Positions 49,412-58,067 of a stretch of DNA of 64,000 bases are shown here, piece after piece (the stretch's first letter is position 1; each line of letters starts with the position of its first letter). Origin of the DNA: Cupriavidus basilensis (GTDB taxonomy: Bacteria > Pseudomonadota > Gammaproteobacteria > Burkholderiales > Burkholderiaceae); NCBI RefSeq assembly GCF_008801925.2, contig NZ_CP062804.1, forward strand, positions 1,922,001 through 1,986,000, given 5' to 3'. The translations under genes were made by a program, and so were the position numbers. The notes beneath the pieces were generated by a model. The model worked only from the letters and a program-made list of their open reading frames with translations. It was not told where the DNA came from and searched no databases.

Positions 49412-50596
49412 ATGACCAAGCACCCAGGAAACATCCCGCCAGCATTGACCGAATCCGCCGAGCGCTTCGCCGAACTGCGCCACCGCATCCACGCCCACCC
49501 AGAGCTGGGCGCCGACGTGCCACGCACCGCTGAGATGGCCGCCGCGCTGCTGCGCGAGTGGGGCTATAGCGTGCACACCGTAGGCGGCCACGGGCTGGTG
49601 GCGCAACTCAAGGTGGGCAACGGCGCGCGCACCATCGGCATCCGTGCCGACATGGACGCGCTGCCGCTGCAGGAGCGCACCGGCCTGCCCTATGCCAGCC
49701 AGGTAGCAGGACGCATGCACGCCTGCGGCCATGACGGCCACACCGCCACGCTGCTGGCCGCAGCCGAGTACCTGGCCGCCACACGCCACTTCGACGGCAC
49801 CCTCAACCTGATCTTCCAGCCCGACGAGGAAGGCATGACCGGCGCGCTGGCCATGATGAACGACGGCCTGTTCGAGCGTTTCCCCTGCGACGCGATCTAC
49901 GCCTTTCACAATGCGCCCGGCCTGCCGGTTGGCATGGCGGTCGTGCAGAGCGGCCCGATGGGCGGCTCCTCGGACCGTGCCACGATCACGTTCCGCGGCA
50001 AGGGCGGCCATGGCGCCATGCCCCACCGCGCCACCGACCCCACACTGGCCCTCGCCTCGACCGTGGTGGCGCTGCAAGGCATCGTGGCGCGCAATGTGGC
50101 GCCGGTCGACGCCGCCGTGATCAGCGTGGGCGAGATGCAGGCCGGCAGCACCTACAACATCATCCCGGAGACCGCAACGCTGAAGCTGAGCGTGCGCGCC
50201 ACCGTGGCGCAGGTGCGAGACCTGCTGGAGACCCGCATCCGCGAGGTGGTGACGCACCAGGCCGCCTCGTGCGGCGTGACGGCAGACATCGCCTATGAGC
50301 GCCTGGCGCCCGCGATCTGCAATACCGTGGAAGAAACCGCCATCGCACGGCAGGCCGTGGCCAGCGTGCTGGGCAGCGACAAGGTCATCCAGGTGCCGCC
50401 CTCGATGCAGATGGGCAGCGAGGATTTCGCGTGGATGCTGGAGAGGATGCCGGGCTGCTATTTTGCACTGGGCAATGGCACCGGCGAGTGGGTAGGCTGC
50501 TCGGTGCACAACGACGGATATGATTTCAACGACCAGCTGATTCCGCTTGGCGCTGCGTGCTGGGTGGCGCTGGCCGAAGGCTATCTGCGCGCCTGA
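49412..50596 (+). CDS. M20 family amidohydrolase (hippurate-hydrolase-like)
   Basis: 394 residues. M20D metal motifs: RHRIHAHPELG, IGIRADMDALPLQE, HACGHDGHTATLL (residues about 109-121), FQPDEEG and, late, MGSEDFAWML. The dimerisation domain (ITFRGKGGHGAMPHRATDPTLA) is present. It hydrolyses N-acyl or N-aryl amides such as hippurate, N-acetyl amino acids or IAA conjugates. Probably cotranscribed with the MFS transporter. Confidence 0.9.
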   Translation: MTKHPGNIPPALTESAERFAELRHRIHAHPELGADVPRTAEMAAALLREWGYSVHTVGGHGLVAQLKVGNGARTIGIRADMDALPLQERTGLPYASQVAGRMHACGHDGHTATLLAAAEYLAATRHFDGTLNLIFQPDEEGMTGALAMMNDGLFERFPCDAIYAFHNAPGLPVGMAVVQSGPMGGSSDRATITFRGKGGHGAMPHRATDPTLALASTVVALQGIVARNVAPVDAAVISVGEMQAGSTYNIIPETATLKLSVRATVAQVRDLLETRIREVVTHQAASCGVTADIAYERLAPAICNTVEETAIARQAVASVLGSDKVIQVPPSMQMGSEDFAWMLERMPGCYFALGNGTGEWVGCSVHNDGYDFNDQLIPLGAACWVALAEGYLRA

Positions 50597-50745
50597 GACC
50601 GCGGCATGGCCGGTTTTCTCCCTGCCTTCGCCAAGGCCTTGTCTGAGGTTATTTAGAGAGCGTCAGGGACACTGCCTGCAGGTGGGTAGCCGGCCCAGGG
50701 CGCCCCCGCACGAGGGGACACGGCCAAGTAGGCACGGGGAACAAC

Positions 50746-51177
50746 TCACCGACTCGCTTTGTCGCAACATGCGTGCGGGCATCGCGGGTTTACAGCTATC
50801 GTAACGGTGTTCAGGAACGTGGCGGCATCCGCTGATGGAGCGTAGTGGTTGTCGATGTCGCGAATCTCTGGCTGGTGAATGTCCGCGCCGTTGACATCCA
50901 TGTGCTCAAGCAGATCGGCAAGCCAACGTGCACGCGCTTCGGCAAGCTTCCTGGAGATTCCGGCGCTCTCGTTCTGCCAGAGCGACATGAATACCTCAAA
51001 GCCCGCGGGAAACGCTTGCCGCGTATCACTGCGCCACGCGGCCAGCCGAGCAATTTCGGGGACGGAGAGCTTCGCGGCCCCACGCTCGAAAATGGGTTCG
51101 TGCGTCAAGAATGCAGGCCGGCAGGCATAGGCAGGCAACACACAGAGCAATACGAATGCAACGAGCAGCTTTTTCAT
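50746..51177 (-). CDS. Small exported protein, candidate immunity protein of the PAAR effector
   Basis: 143 residues from an ATG at 51177 that overlaps the effector stop (TGATG); an ATG at 51189 would add four residues. A signal peptide (MKKLLVAFVLLCVLPAYA) ends at a Cys, so it is periplasmic or lipid-anchored. Segments LSVPEIARLAAWRSD and ISRKLAEARARWLADLLEHMDVNGADIH resemble an OmpA-like fold. Two C-terminal Cys (HACC) follow. I do not recognise a named family. Translational coupling to a probable periplasm-targeted toxin makes immunity the leading idea; an accessory role is possible. Confidence 0.6.
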   Translation of the reverse strand: MKKLLVAFVLLCVLPAYACRPAFLTHEPIFERGAAKLSVPEIARLAAWRSDTRQAFPAGFEVFMSLWQNESAGISRKLAEARARWLADLLEHMDVNGADIHQPEIRDIDNHYAPSADAATFLNTVTIAVNPRCPHACCDKASR

Positions 51178-52196
51178 CACGGTCTCCATGCTGGCGGCCT
51201 GTAGCTCCAATTTGGGATGTTCGTCACGTAGTATGCGATGTTATCTGCATTGACGATGCAAAACTGATTGCGCGCTTTGGCCCGAAGCCTTGACAGGAGA
51301 ATGCTGTACCACTTGTCTTCAGAGTTCATCGCCTCCGGGAAATGTGAAACCTCATGAATGAGTACTGTTAGCTTACTATCCTTATCGAAGGGGATTCCCT
51401 CTGGGCTATTCTGCTCATGATCCAGACGGCAGAATTTTGGGCCGACAAAAATAGTGTAGGTGCCATCCGGCTTGCAAACACTCGCGGTAGCTTCAATCTC
51501 CCCATCGCGGGCACGCGGTACACACCCCACGCGCCGGAGTCTCTCTCCTGAATGGCGTTCAAAGTTCCTTTCACGCAAGCTTCCCATAATGTCACGGATT
51601 CTGGTCAACCCATCGCGTAGCGTTTGCCGCGTATTGCCAGACGCGTGACCGAACCACAGGATCACCTTGTCCTGGTCTGCCTGATTCCACCGCGACAACT
51701 CGAAAAGCCGATCACTCAGCAGCCGTACCGCCTTGTCACGTAGTTGCATCATGGTTGCATGAAATTCGACGTTGCTCATTTTTGGGCAAATTAAGCTCTC
51801 GTCCTCGGCGTATTGCCTATTTTGTATATCCTCAACAAGCTTGTTCGAAGCATCCGGGGCTAGATTGCTTGTTGGTATGCTCGGTGCCGCACCTCGGTAT
51901 CCTCCTCGGTTCACTTCGATGGTGAAGTCCCTCTGTGAGGGAATAACAAACGGCCTTGTTGAACATTTGCAGAAGACTCGTGCTCCGCTTACAAGCACTT
52001 GTTTGCCGTCTATGTCGAAGGCCGGGTAGCAGTCGTTCATCACAGGGCCACCAGCCTTGCAAGCAGGACAGGTTGCGTAGTCGCCTTCGACACCCAACGT
52101 TACGTTGTGATGGAAAACGCTGCGACCGGTAGCGATGAGTATGCCGTTCGTGCTTGTTTTATCTCCATTGCGGAGTGCATCGCGAGTGTCAGCCAT
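51177..52196 (-). CDS. PAAR-domain protein with C-terminal M35-like zinc metallopeptidase (probable T6SS effector)
   Basis: 339 residues. Residues about 5-90 look like a PAAR tip domain (RNGDKTSTNGILIATG, H-x-x, GDYATCPACKAGGPV, VLVSGARVFCKC). The C-terminal third has HEVSHF near residue 279 (zinc HExxH), an acidic MNSEDKWY downstream and NADNIAYYV, the layout of aspzincin/peptidyl-Lys metallopeptidases (M35). PAAR proteins cap the VgrG spike of type VI secretion systems and carry toxins into rival cells. No VgrG or T6SS genes are nearby. Base composition is clearly lower in GC than the flanks, so it was probably acquired. Confidence 0.78.
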   Translation of the reverse strand: MADTRDALRNGDKTSTNGILIATGRSVFHHNVTLGVEGDYATCPACKAGGPVMNDCYPAFDIDGKQVLVSGARVFCKCSTRPFVIPSQRDFTIEVNRGGYRGAAPSIPTSNLAPDASNKLVEDIQNRQYAEDESLICPKMSNVEFHATMMQLRDKAVRLLSDRLFELSRWNQADQDKVILWFGHASGNTRQTLRDGLTRIRDIMGSLRERNFERHSGERLRRVGCVPRARDGEIEATASVCKPDGTYTIFVGPKFCRLDHEQNSPEGIPFDKDSKLTVLIHEVSHFPEAMNSEDKWYSILLSRLRAKARNQFCIVNADNIAYYVTNIPNWSYRPPAWRP

Positions 52197-52472
52197 TGGG
52201 CCTCTAAGTCATCCGTGTTAGCAGTGAATACGTTGAACAGTCCCGCCCCCCACTCGGCTGTAGCCGGCGAGACCTTGCTTTCGACGTAGACGTCAACGGG
52301 GGGAAGGTAGACCGAGACGCTATGGCCCTCTCAGGCTTCTCCGGATCTGGGTATTCGTAAGACGCACGGCAGATTCACCCTTCGCCAGCTTGTCGCGGAC
52401 GAGGATAAACACGCTTGGTGAGCTGTGGAGGACGTGCCCGCAAGAGCGAACGCTCTTGATCTGTTGCGACAA
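52100..52472 (-). pseudogene. Frameshifted ORF upstream of the PAAR effector
   Basis: A TTG at 52472, preceded by AAGGAGCAG, opens SQQIKSVRSCGHVLHSSPSVFILVRDK...RRSLRGP and stops at TAG (about 52321). One frame over, coding-like sequence resumes (HSVSVYLPPVDVYVESK, SPATAEWGAGLFNVF, DLEAQWLTLAM) and runs to TAA at 52100, overlapping the effector start. A single indel around the GAGAGGG tract (52325-52335) would join them. I do not recognise the product; a T6SS adaptor-type gene is a guess. The stretch from 52473 to 52862 shows no convincing gene. Confidence 0.35.
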
Positions 52473-52862
52473 TGCTGCTCCTTTCGAGTGGAACGCTAAC
52501 TAGTTAGCTTCACCCAAAAGCACACTCAATGTCATTGGGAAAATTCCGAAATAATGCAAGGAATTTTCAGAAAGAAGTCCGCGTTGCTGGGGCAGGGATA
52601 GCCAAAAGCCAGCGCAATAGACATCCCATACGGCTACCCTGCCGCGCCGCTACGCCAGGTGGTCATCCCTGCCATAAGCCAACTCAACTGCCGCCCGAGC
52701 CTCTTGGCAAGACCCGGTTCTCGGGCAATGTGTGACCCGCCGCGGACTTGCAGGTACAAGGTGGCCTCTTCTGCTTGCGGGAGAGCAGCTGTGAGGAGAG
52801 GAGGTGACAGCCGCCTTCATCGCAGACGGCTCTGGCGTATCTAGCGACTTCGGACAAAGCCC

Positions 52863-54500
52863 TTACACGTCGATCGCCGCATCCGACTTGACCTTCTTGC
52901 GCAACTCGAACTTCTGGATCTTGCCCGTCGATGTCTTGGGCAACGGCCCGAAGTACACCGCCTTGGGCACCTTGAAGCCCGCCAGCAGGGTGCGGCAATG
53001 GGCGATCAGCTCCTCGGCCGTGGCACTGGCGCCATCCTTCAGTTCCACGAACGCGCAGGGCGTCTCGCCCCATTTCACATCCGGCTGCGCCACCACCGCC
53101 ACGGCCAGCACGGCGGGATGGCGATAGATCGCGTCTTCCACTTCCACGCTGGAGATATTCTCGCCACCGGAGATGATGATGTCCTTGCTGCGGTCCTTGA
53201 TCTTGACGTAGCCGTCTGGCGTGCACACGCCCAGGTCGCCGGTATGGAACCAGCCGCCGGCAAATGCCTCGCGCGTGGCCTTCTCGTTCTTGAGGTAGCC
53301 CTTCATGCAGATGTTGCCGCGGAACATGATCTCGCCGATTTCCTCGCCGTCCGAGGCCACCGGCTGCATGGTGTCCGGGTCAAGCACCGCCACCTCCGTC
53401 TGCAGGTGGTAACGCACGCCCTGCCGTGCCTTCTTGGTGGCGCGGTCCTCTTGCGACAGGCCGGCCCAGTCGTCCTGCTCGGCGCATACCGCGGCGGGGC
53501 CGTAGGTTTCGGTCAGGCCATAGACATGGGTCAACGCGAAACCCATGGCCTCCATCTGCGCCAGCACCGCGGCGGGCGGCGGCGCACCCGCGACCATGCC
53601 GCGCACCGGGCCGCGCAGGCCTTCGCGCCAGGCGGGCGGGGCGTTGACCAGCGCGGTATGCACGATCGGCGCGGCGCAATAGTGCGTCACGCCCTCGTCG
53701 CGCATCAGGTCGAACACCAGCTTGGGTTCGAACTTGCGCAGGCAGACGTTGACGCCGGCGCGTGCCGCGATGGTCCACGGGAAGCACCAGCCGTTGCAGT
53801 GGAACATCGGCAGCGTCCACAGGTACACCGCATGCTTGGGCAGGTCCCACTCCAGGATGTTGGAGATGGCGTTGATGGCCGCGCCGCGATGGTGGTAGAC
53901 GACGCCCTTGGGGTCGCCGGTGGTGCCCGAGGTGTAGTTGAGCGCGATCGCATCCCACTCGTCAGCGGGCATCTGCCAGGCGAATTCGGGATCGCCCGAG
54001 GCCAGCAGGCGCTCATAGTCGGTCTCGCCGAAGGCCGGAGCGTCCTGGGGGCCGAGCGCGTCCAGCACCGCCACCACCTTCAGCCCGGGAATCTCGTTGG
54101 CGATCTGCCGCGCCAGGTCGGCAAACTCGGTATCGGCCAGCAGCACCCGCGCTTCGCCATGGCGCAGCATGAAGATCAGGTTAGAAGCGTCGAGCCGGAT
54201 ATTCAGCGCATTGAGCACCGCGCCCGCCATCGGCACCCCGAAGTGCGCCTCCACCATGGCAGGCGTATTGGGCAGCAAGGCCGCAACGGTATCGCCCTTG
54301 CCCACGCCCAGGCTGGCCAGCCCGCTGGCCAGGCGCCGTGCCCGCGCGTAGGTGTCGCGCCAGTTCTGGCGCACCGGGCCGTGCACGATGGCCAGCCGGT
54401 CGCCATACACGCTGGCGGCGCGCGCCAGGAAATCGATGGGTGTGAGGGGTACGTGATTGGCCGGGTTCTTGCCCAGGCCGGTGTCGAAATCGCTTGGCAT
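52863..54500 (-). CDS. AMP-forming acyl-CoA synthetase
   Basis: 545 residues. ANL superfamily motifs: P-loop LNYTSGTTGDPKGVVYHH, adenine-binding YGLTETYGPA, GWFHTGDLG, DRSKDIIISGGENISSVEVEDAIYRHP and the catalytic Lys in LPKTSTGKIQKFELR. The sequence is closest to medium-chain or 3-methylmercaptopropionyl-type (DmdB-like) ligases: MFHCNGWCFPWT and LRKFEPKLVFDLM. It activates a fatty or aryl acid to its CoA ester. It is divergent from a Crp/Fnr regulator, likely its controller. Confidence 0.9.
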   Translation of the reverse strand: MPSDFDTGLGKNPANHVPLTPIDFLARAASVYGDRLAIVHGPVRQNWRDTYARARRLASGLASLGVGKGDTVAALLPNTPAMVEAHFGVPMAGAVLNALNIRLDASNLIFMLRHGEARVLLADTEFADLARQIANEIPGLKVVAVLDALGPQDAPAFGETDYERLLASGDPEFAWQMPADEWDAIALNYTSGTTGDPKGVVYHHRGAAINAISNILEWDLPKHAVYLWTLPMFHCNGWCFPWTIAARAGVNVCLRKFEPKLVFDLMRDEGVTHYCAAPIVHTALVNAPPAWREGLRGPVRGMVAGAPPPAAVLAQMEAMGFALTHVYGLTETYGPAAVCAEQDDWAGLSQEDRATKKARQGVRYHLQTEVAVLDPDTMQPVASDGEEIGEIMFRGNICMKGYLKNEKATREAFAGGWFHTGDLGVCTPDGYVKIKDRSKDIIISGGENISSVEVEDAIYRHPAVLAVAVVAQPDVKWGETPCAFVELKDGASATAEELIAHCRTLLAGFKVPKAVYFGPLPKTSTGKIQKFELRKKVKSDAAIDV

Positions 54501-54626
54501 TGCCGTAGTCTCCGCATGCGCCGGCTGTGCGGGTATTGGCCCTCGGGATGTGCCGCGCGCCGCCGGTCGCTGTTACTTTTCACTGTGCAAGGCTATCATC
54601 GCACAGGACCAAGCTCTGTCGTCCGG

Positions 54627-55415
54627 ATGACAATGCCCGTGCCGGGCCAAGCCGAAATCATGCCCAGCCTGCCCGCAGCCACACCCAGATCGCCTACCCC
54701 TCCCCCCGCAGATATCACGACGCCACCGCCCTGCACCGGGCATGCCGCCCTGCTTTCCCGGCATGAATGGTTCGCCGCGCTAGCGCCTGGCCACCAGGCG
54801 CTGGCAACGCGGCAGGTGGTGGTGCAGGATTTTGCCGCTGGCGCCTTCATCGCGCATCGTGGCGAGCCATCGCGCTACTGGATCGGGGTCGAGACCGGCC
54901 TGATCAAGCTCGCGGTCTACACGCCGGATGGGCGCGGTTGCACCTTTTCTGGGGTACCGGCGGGCGGCTGGTGTGGAGAAGGCAGTGTCATCAAGCGCGA
55001 AGCGCGGAGATACGATGTGATCGCCATCCGCGACTCCCGCATGGCGCTGGTGCCCGACACGGTGTTCCACACCTTGCTCAGCGAAAGCCTGCCGTTTGCC
55101 AGCTTCGTGGTGCGCCAGTTGAACGAGCGCATGGGCCAGTTCATCGCCACCGTGCAGAACGAGCGGCTGCTGAGCGTCGATGCCCGCGTGGCGCAGGCGG
55201 TTGCCCAACTCTTCCACCCGGCGCTGTACCCCCGTACCAGCGCGGTGCTGGAGCTGTCGCAGGAGGAGATCGGCCTGCTGACGGGGCTCTCGCGCCAGCG
55301 GGTCAACCAGGCGCTGCGGCGCCTGGCGGCGGAGGGCATGGTCGATTTGTCGTACCAGAGCATCCGGGTGACCGACCTTGAGCGTTTGCGCCACTTTGGC
55401 CTGTCGGAGCTGTAG
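54627..55415 (+). CDS. Crp/Fnr family transcriptional regulator
   Basis: 262 residues if the ATG at 54627 is used (54633 and 54660 are alternatives; none has a strong ribosome-binding site). A Pro/Thr-rich leader precedes a cNMP-binding-like domain (VVVQDFAAGAFIAHRGEPSRYWIGVETGLIKLAVYTPDG) and a C-terminal HTH (LELSQEEIGLLTGLSRQRVNQALRRLAAEGMV). The ligand is not evident. It is divergent from the acyl-CoA synthetase with a 126-bp gap. Confidence 0.83.
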   Translation: MTMPVPGQAEIMPSLPAATPRSPTPPPADITTPPPCTGHAALLSRHEWFAALAPGHQALATRQVVVQDFAAGAFIAHRGEPSRYWIGVETGLIKLAVYTPDGRGCTFSGVPAGGWCGEGSVIKREARRYDVIAIRDSRMALVPDTVFHTLLSESLPFASFVVRQLNERMGQFIATVQNERLLSVDARVAQAVAQLFHPALYPRTSAVLELSQEEIGLLTGLSRQRVNQALRRLAAEGMVDLSYQSIRVTDLERLRHFGLSEL

Positions 55416-55502
55416 GCAGCGACCATCGTGCAGCGGTCGCGGCCAAGGCCGGCGTTGAAACCCGCCTTCGGCATCGTGAAACTCACTGGCCGCGCGAAGC
55501 CG

Positions 55503-55508
55503 TACAAT
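55503..55508 (+). promoter_or_regulatory. Candidate -10 element before the AraC-like gene
   Basis: TACAAT is one base off the sigma70 -10 consensus. It overlaps an in-frame ATG at 55507, which argues that translation starts further on, at 55567. Confidence 0.35.
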
Positions 55509-55566
55509 GCGATTTTTCCCTGGCGCCGCGCCCGATGCGCGCCAGCCTGCGTCACCTGAGCTTCGC

Positions 55567-56214
55567 ATGGCCCTCGTCAGCAGCACCGATCTGCGCCTGT
55601 CTCACCTGCGCTTCCCCTTTGCCGTGCGCGTCGACGCGCGGCATGGCACCGCGCGCCTGCGCGACGCGAACGCGCGGCGGGAGGTGACGCCTGGCAACCC
55701 GTTCGTGGTGCCGGCGTTTGCGTACTTCGATTGCGACCTGCTGCCAGCGCCGGGCCAAAGCACCACCATCACGCTGCAGGAAGTGCCGGACGACGCATGC
55801 CCGCGCATGACCCTGGCCACCCTGCCGGGCTGCCCGTGCCATTCGGAGAAACACTGGTCACGCGCGCTTGCCGGCGAGATCTTCGGCCTGCCTCGGCTAC
55901 CGTGGAATGCGGCACTGGTCGCGCAGCGATGGGAAGTCACCCCGCGGCTGGTACGCGCACGGCTGTTCGCCGAGGGCGAGGCGCTAGGCGCGCTGCTGCG
56001 CGAGCAGCGCGTCGCGCGCGCGGTGTACCTGCTTGCCGGCTTCAGCGACGTGCGCACCGAGTGGCTGGCCGCGCAAGTGGGCCTGGGCAGCGTGGCTGCG
56101 TTAGCCTGCGCTTGCGCGAACACGCTGGGCCCTGCCGCGTTGAGCCTGCTCGAACCTGGCGATAACCGCGGAACCCCGCCGGGTCCGGCGTCGCGCATGC
56201 ACCTGGCGGCATGA
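55567..56214 (+). CDS. AraC-type HTH protein
   Basis: 215 residues from the ATG at 55567; a longer frame from 55507 would begin inside a -10-like TACAAT. The N-terminal half is a beta-rich region without recognised motif (LRFPFAVRVDARHGTARLRD, CDLLPAPGQSTTITLQEV; CPCH). The C-terminal half reads like an AraC DNA-binding domain: WEVTPRLVRARLFAEGEALGALLREQRVARAVYLLAG, WLAAQVGLGSVAALACACANTLG, with the second HTH somewhat degraded. The regulator target is unknown. Confidence 0.6.
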   Translation: MALVSSTDLRLSHLRFPFAVRVDARHGTARLRDANARREVTPGNPFVVPAFAYFDCDLLPAPGQSTTITLQEVPDDACPRMTLATLPGCPCHSEKHWSRALAGEIFGLPRLPWNAALVAQRWEVTPRLVRARLFAEGEALGALLREQRVARAVYLLAGFSDVRTEWLAAQVGLGSVAALACACANTLGPAALSLLEPGDNRGTPPGPASRMHLAA

Positions 56215-56294
56215 GAGGCCGGCCTCTGGCGGTGACCTTGCAGCCGCTGATCGTGCGCTTTGTGCTGTCGGTGGCGCTGCTGGTCGGCTTGTAA
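56211..56294 (+). CDS. Possible 27-residue hydrophobic peptide
   Basis: An ATG overlapping the AraC-like stop (ATGA) encodes MRGRPLAVTLQPLIVRFVLS, continuing hydrophobic (VALLVGL) to a TAA. It has a basic N-terminus and one membrane-length hydrophobic stretch. The overlap is the only support; it could be chance. Confidence 0.25.
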   Translation: MRGRPLAVTLQPLIVRFVLSVALLVGL

Positions 56295-56569
56295 AAACCT
56301 GCGGGATTTGTAAAAAGGGGCTGGCAGGACCTTGGCTAGCGGGCCCTGGAAGTGCAGATCCAACGACTTGCAATGCGTGTCGGACGCAGATTGGACGCAG
56401 CAACCGTACGAAAGAAGAAAGCGAAAGACTGCGCCATCCCTTGCCAGACCGGGATTCCCGGGGTATCAGCCGCGGTGGGACGCTCTCATGTGGCGCCAGC
56501 GCACAAGCCGTGGCACGCGCCTTGCGCCTTTCCCTCTCGCGGCACTACCGCCGCGCCATGGAGACAGAG

Positions 56570-56800
56570 ATGGGACAGCAACAGCAACAGCAACCCGGCC
56601 AAGGCCAGCAAGACCAAAGCAAGCAGCACCAGCAAGGTGGCCAACAAGGCGGACAGCAAGGTGGCCAGGATCAGAAGGGCGGCCAGCAACAGCAGCAGGA
56701 CCGCGGCCAGGACAAGCAAGGCCAGCAAGGCCAGAAGACCGATCAGGCCGGGCAACAAAACCAGCAAGGCCAGAAGAGTGGCCAGCAAGTCCACCGCTAG
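56570..56800 (+). CDS. Gln/Gly-rich low-complexity protein
   Basis: 76 residues from the ATG at 56570, with GGAGA five bases upstream; an ATG at 56558 would add four residues. More than half the residues are Gln or Gly (MGQQQQQQPGQGQQDQ, QGGQQGGQQGGQD), the rest mainly Lys/Asp. There is no hydrophobic core, so it is intrinsically disordered. The DNA is a degenerate CAGCAAGGC-type repeat, and other forward frames stay open as Ser/Lys-rich or Ala/Arg-rich products. The function is unknown; frame choice rests on the ribosome-binding site. Confidence 0.45.
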   Translation: MGQQQQQQPGQGQQDQSKQHQQGGQQGGQQGGQDQKGGQQQQQDRGQDKQGQQGQKTDQAGQQNQQGQKSGQQVHR

Positions 56801-56918
56801 CCGCATGGGGCTGCAACAGCCACTGCAATAGCCTTCAGGGCCCGCCGCGATCTAACACGGCTGACCTTGGGCGAATTAACGCTCTTTGCTCGCGGTGACG
56901 TTCTGCGTCGCCGCAACG

Positions 56919-56951
56919 CGCCGCCTCCCCGGCGAAAGCGGGGAGGCGGCG
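56919..56951. terminator. Strong 12-bp hairpin between Gln-rich gene and mhpE
   Basis: CGCCGCCTCCCC (56919-56930) pairs perfectly with GGGGAGGCGGCG (56940-56951), with GCGAAAGC in the loop, followed by TTGTGTTTA. It lies between convergent genes, so it could terminate both the Gln-rich transcript and the mhp operon. Confidence 0.65.
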
Positions 56952-57023
56952 TTGTGTTTACTGCCGAGGCACTGAGCCGCCAGCGGCTTGCCAGGCAACA
57001 TGAAACCTGAGGCGCCGATGACC

Positions 57024-58049
57024 TTAGCGCGCCTTGAGCAAATCCAGCGCCACGTCGACGATCATGTCTTCCTGCCCGCCCACCATGCGGCGGCGGCCCA
57101 GCTCCACCAGCACGTCGACGGTCTTCAGGCCGTACTTGCTCGCAGCGGCCTCGCTGTGGCGCAGGAAGCTGGAGTACACGCCGGCATAGCCCAGCGCCAG
57201 CGTTTCGCGGTCGACCCGCACGGGCCGGTCCTGCAGCGGACGCACGATGTCATCGGCCGCGTCCATCAGCTTGTACAGGTCGCAGCCGTGGTCCCATCCC
57301 ATGCGCTCGGCGGCCGCGATAAAGACCTCCAGCGGGGCGTTGCCGGCGCCGGCGCCCATGCCGGCCAGGCTGGCGTCCACGCGGTCGCAGCCCTCCTCCA
57401 CCGCCACAATGCTGTTGGCGACGCCCAGGCTCAGGTTGTGGTGCGCGTGCATGCCGGTCTGCGTTTCCGGCTTCAGCACCGCCTTGAAGGCGCGAAAGCG
57501 GTCGCGGACATCGTTCATGGTCAGCGCGCCGCCGGAGTCCACCACATAGCAGCAGGTGGCGCCGTAGCTCTCCATCAGCTTGGCCTGCGCGGCAAGGTGC
57601 TGCGGCGTGGTCATGTGGCTCATCATCAGGAAGCCGACGGCTTCCATGCCCAGATGGCGCGCGTACTCGATATGCTGCCGCGAGACGTCCGCCTCGGTGC
57701 AATGCGTGGCCACGCGGACGATGCGCGCGCCGGCATCATAGGCTGCCTTGAGGTCGTGGACGGTGCCAATGCCCGGCAGCAGCAGCGTGGCGATCTTTGC
57801 GTGCTTGACCACGCTGGCCGCCGCCTCGATCCATTCCAGGTCGGTGTGGGCGCCAAAGCCATAGTTGAAGCTGGATCCCTGCAGCCCATCGCCGTGGGCC
57901 ACTTCGATCGAATCGACCTTGGCGTCATCCAGCGCCTTGGCGATTTGCCGGGCCTGCTCGACGCTGTACTGGTGGCGGATGGCATGGCTGCCGTCGCGCA
58001 GCGTCACATCGGAAATGTAGATCTTCTTTTGGCCTTGCATGGCAGGCAC
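57024..58049 (-). CDS. mhpE: MhpE, 4-hydroxy-2-oxovalerate aldolase
   Basis: 341 residues. DRE-TIM aldolase motifs: [95 protein letters not shown] (metal His pair H-A-H-H-N). It splits 4-hydroxy-2-oxopentanoate into pyruvate and acetaldehyde, channelled to MhpF. Last gene of the leftward mhp operon, 18 bp after mhpF. Confidence 0.94.
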   Translation of the reverse strand: MPAMQGQKKIYISDVTLRDGSHAIRHQYSVEQARQIAKALDDAKVDSIEVAHGDGLQGSSFNYGFGAHTDLEWIEAAASVVKHAKIATLLLPGIGTVHDLKAAYDAGARIVRVATHCTEADVSRQHIEYARHLGMEAVGFLMMSHMTTPQHLAAQAKLMESYGATCCYVVDSGGALTMNDVRDRFRAFKAVLKPETQTGMHAHHNLSLGVANSIVAVEEGCDRVDASLAGMGAGAGNAPLEVFIAAAERMGWDHGCDLYKLMDAADDIVRPLQDRPVRVDRETLALGYAGVYSSFLRHSEAAASKYGLKTVDVLVELGRRRMVGGQEDMIVDVALDLLKAR

Positions 58050-58067
58050 TCCTTATCTGCAGGTAAG

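Noticed and set aside
52529..52735. 68-codon plus-strand ORF in the gap after the T6SS island
   Set aside because: Composition and lack of a ribosome-binding site do not support coding; possible fragment but nothing recognisable.
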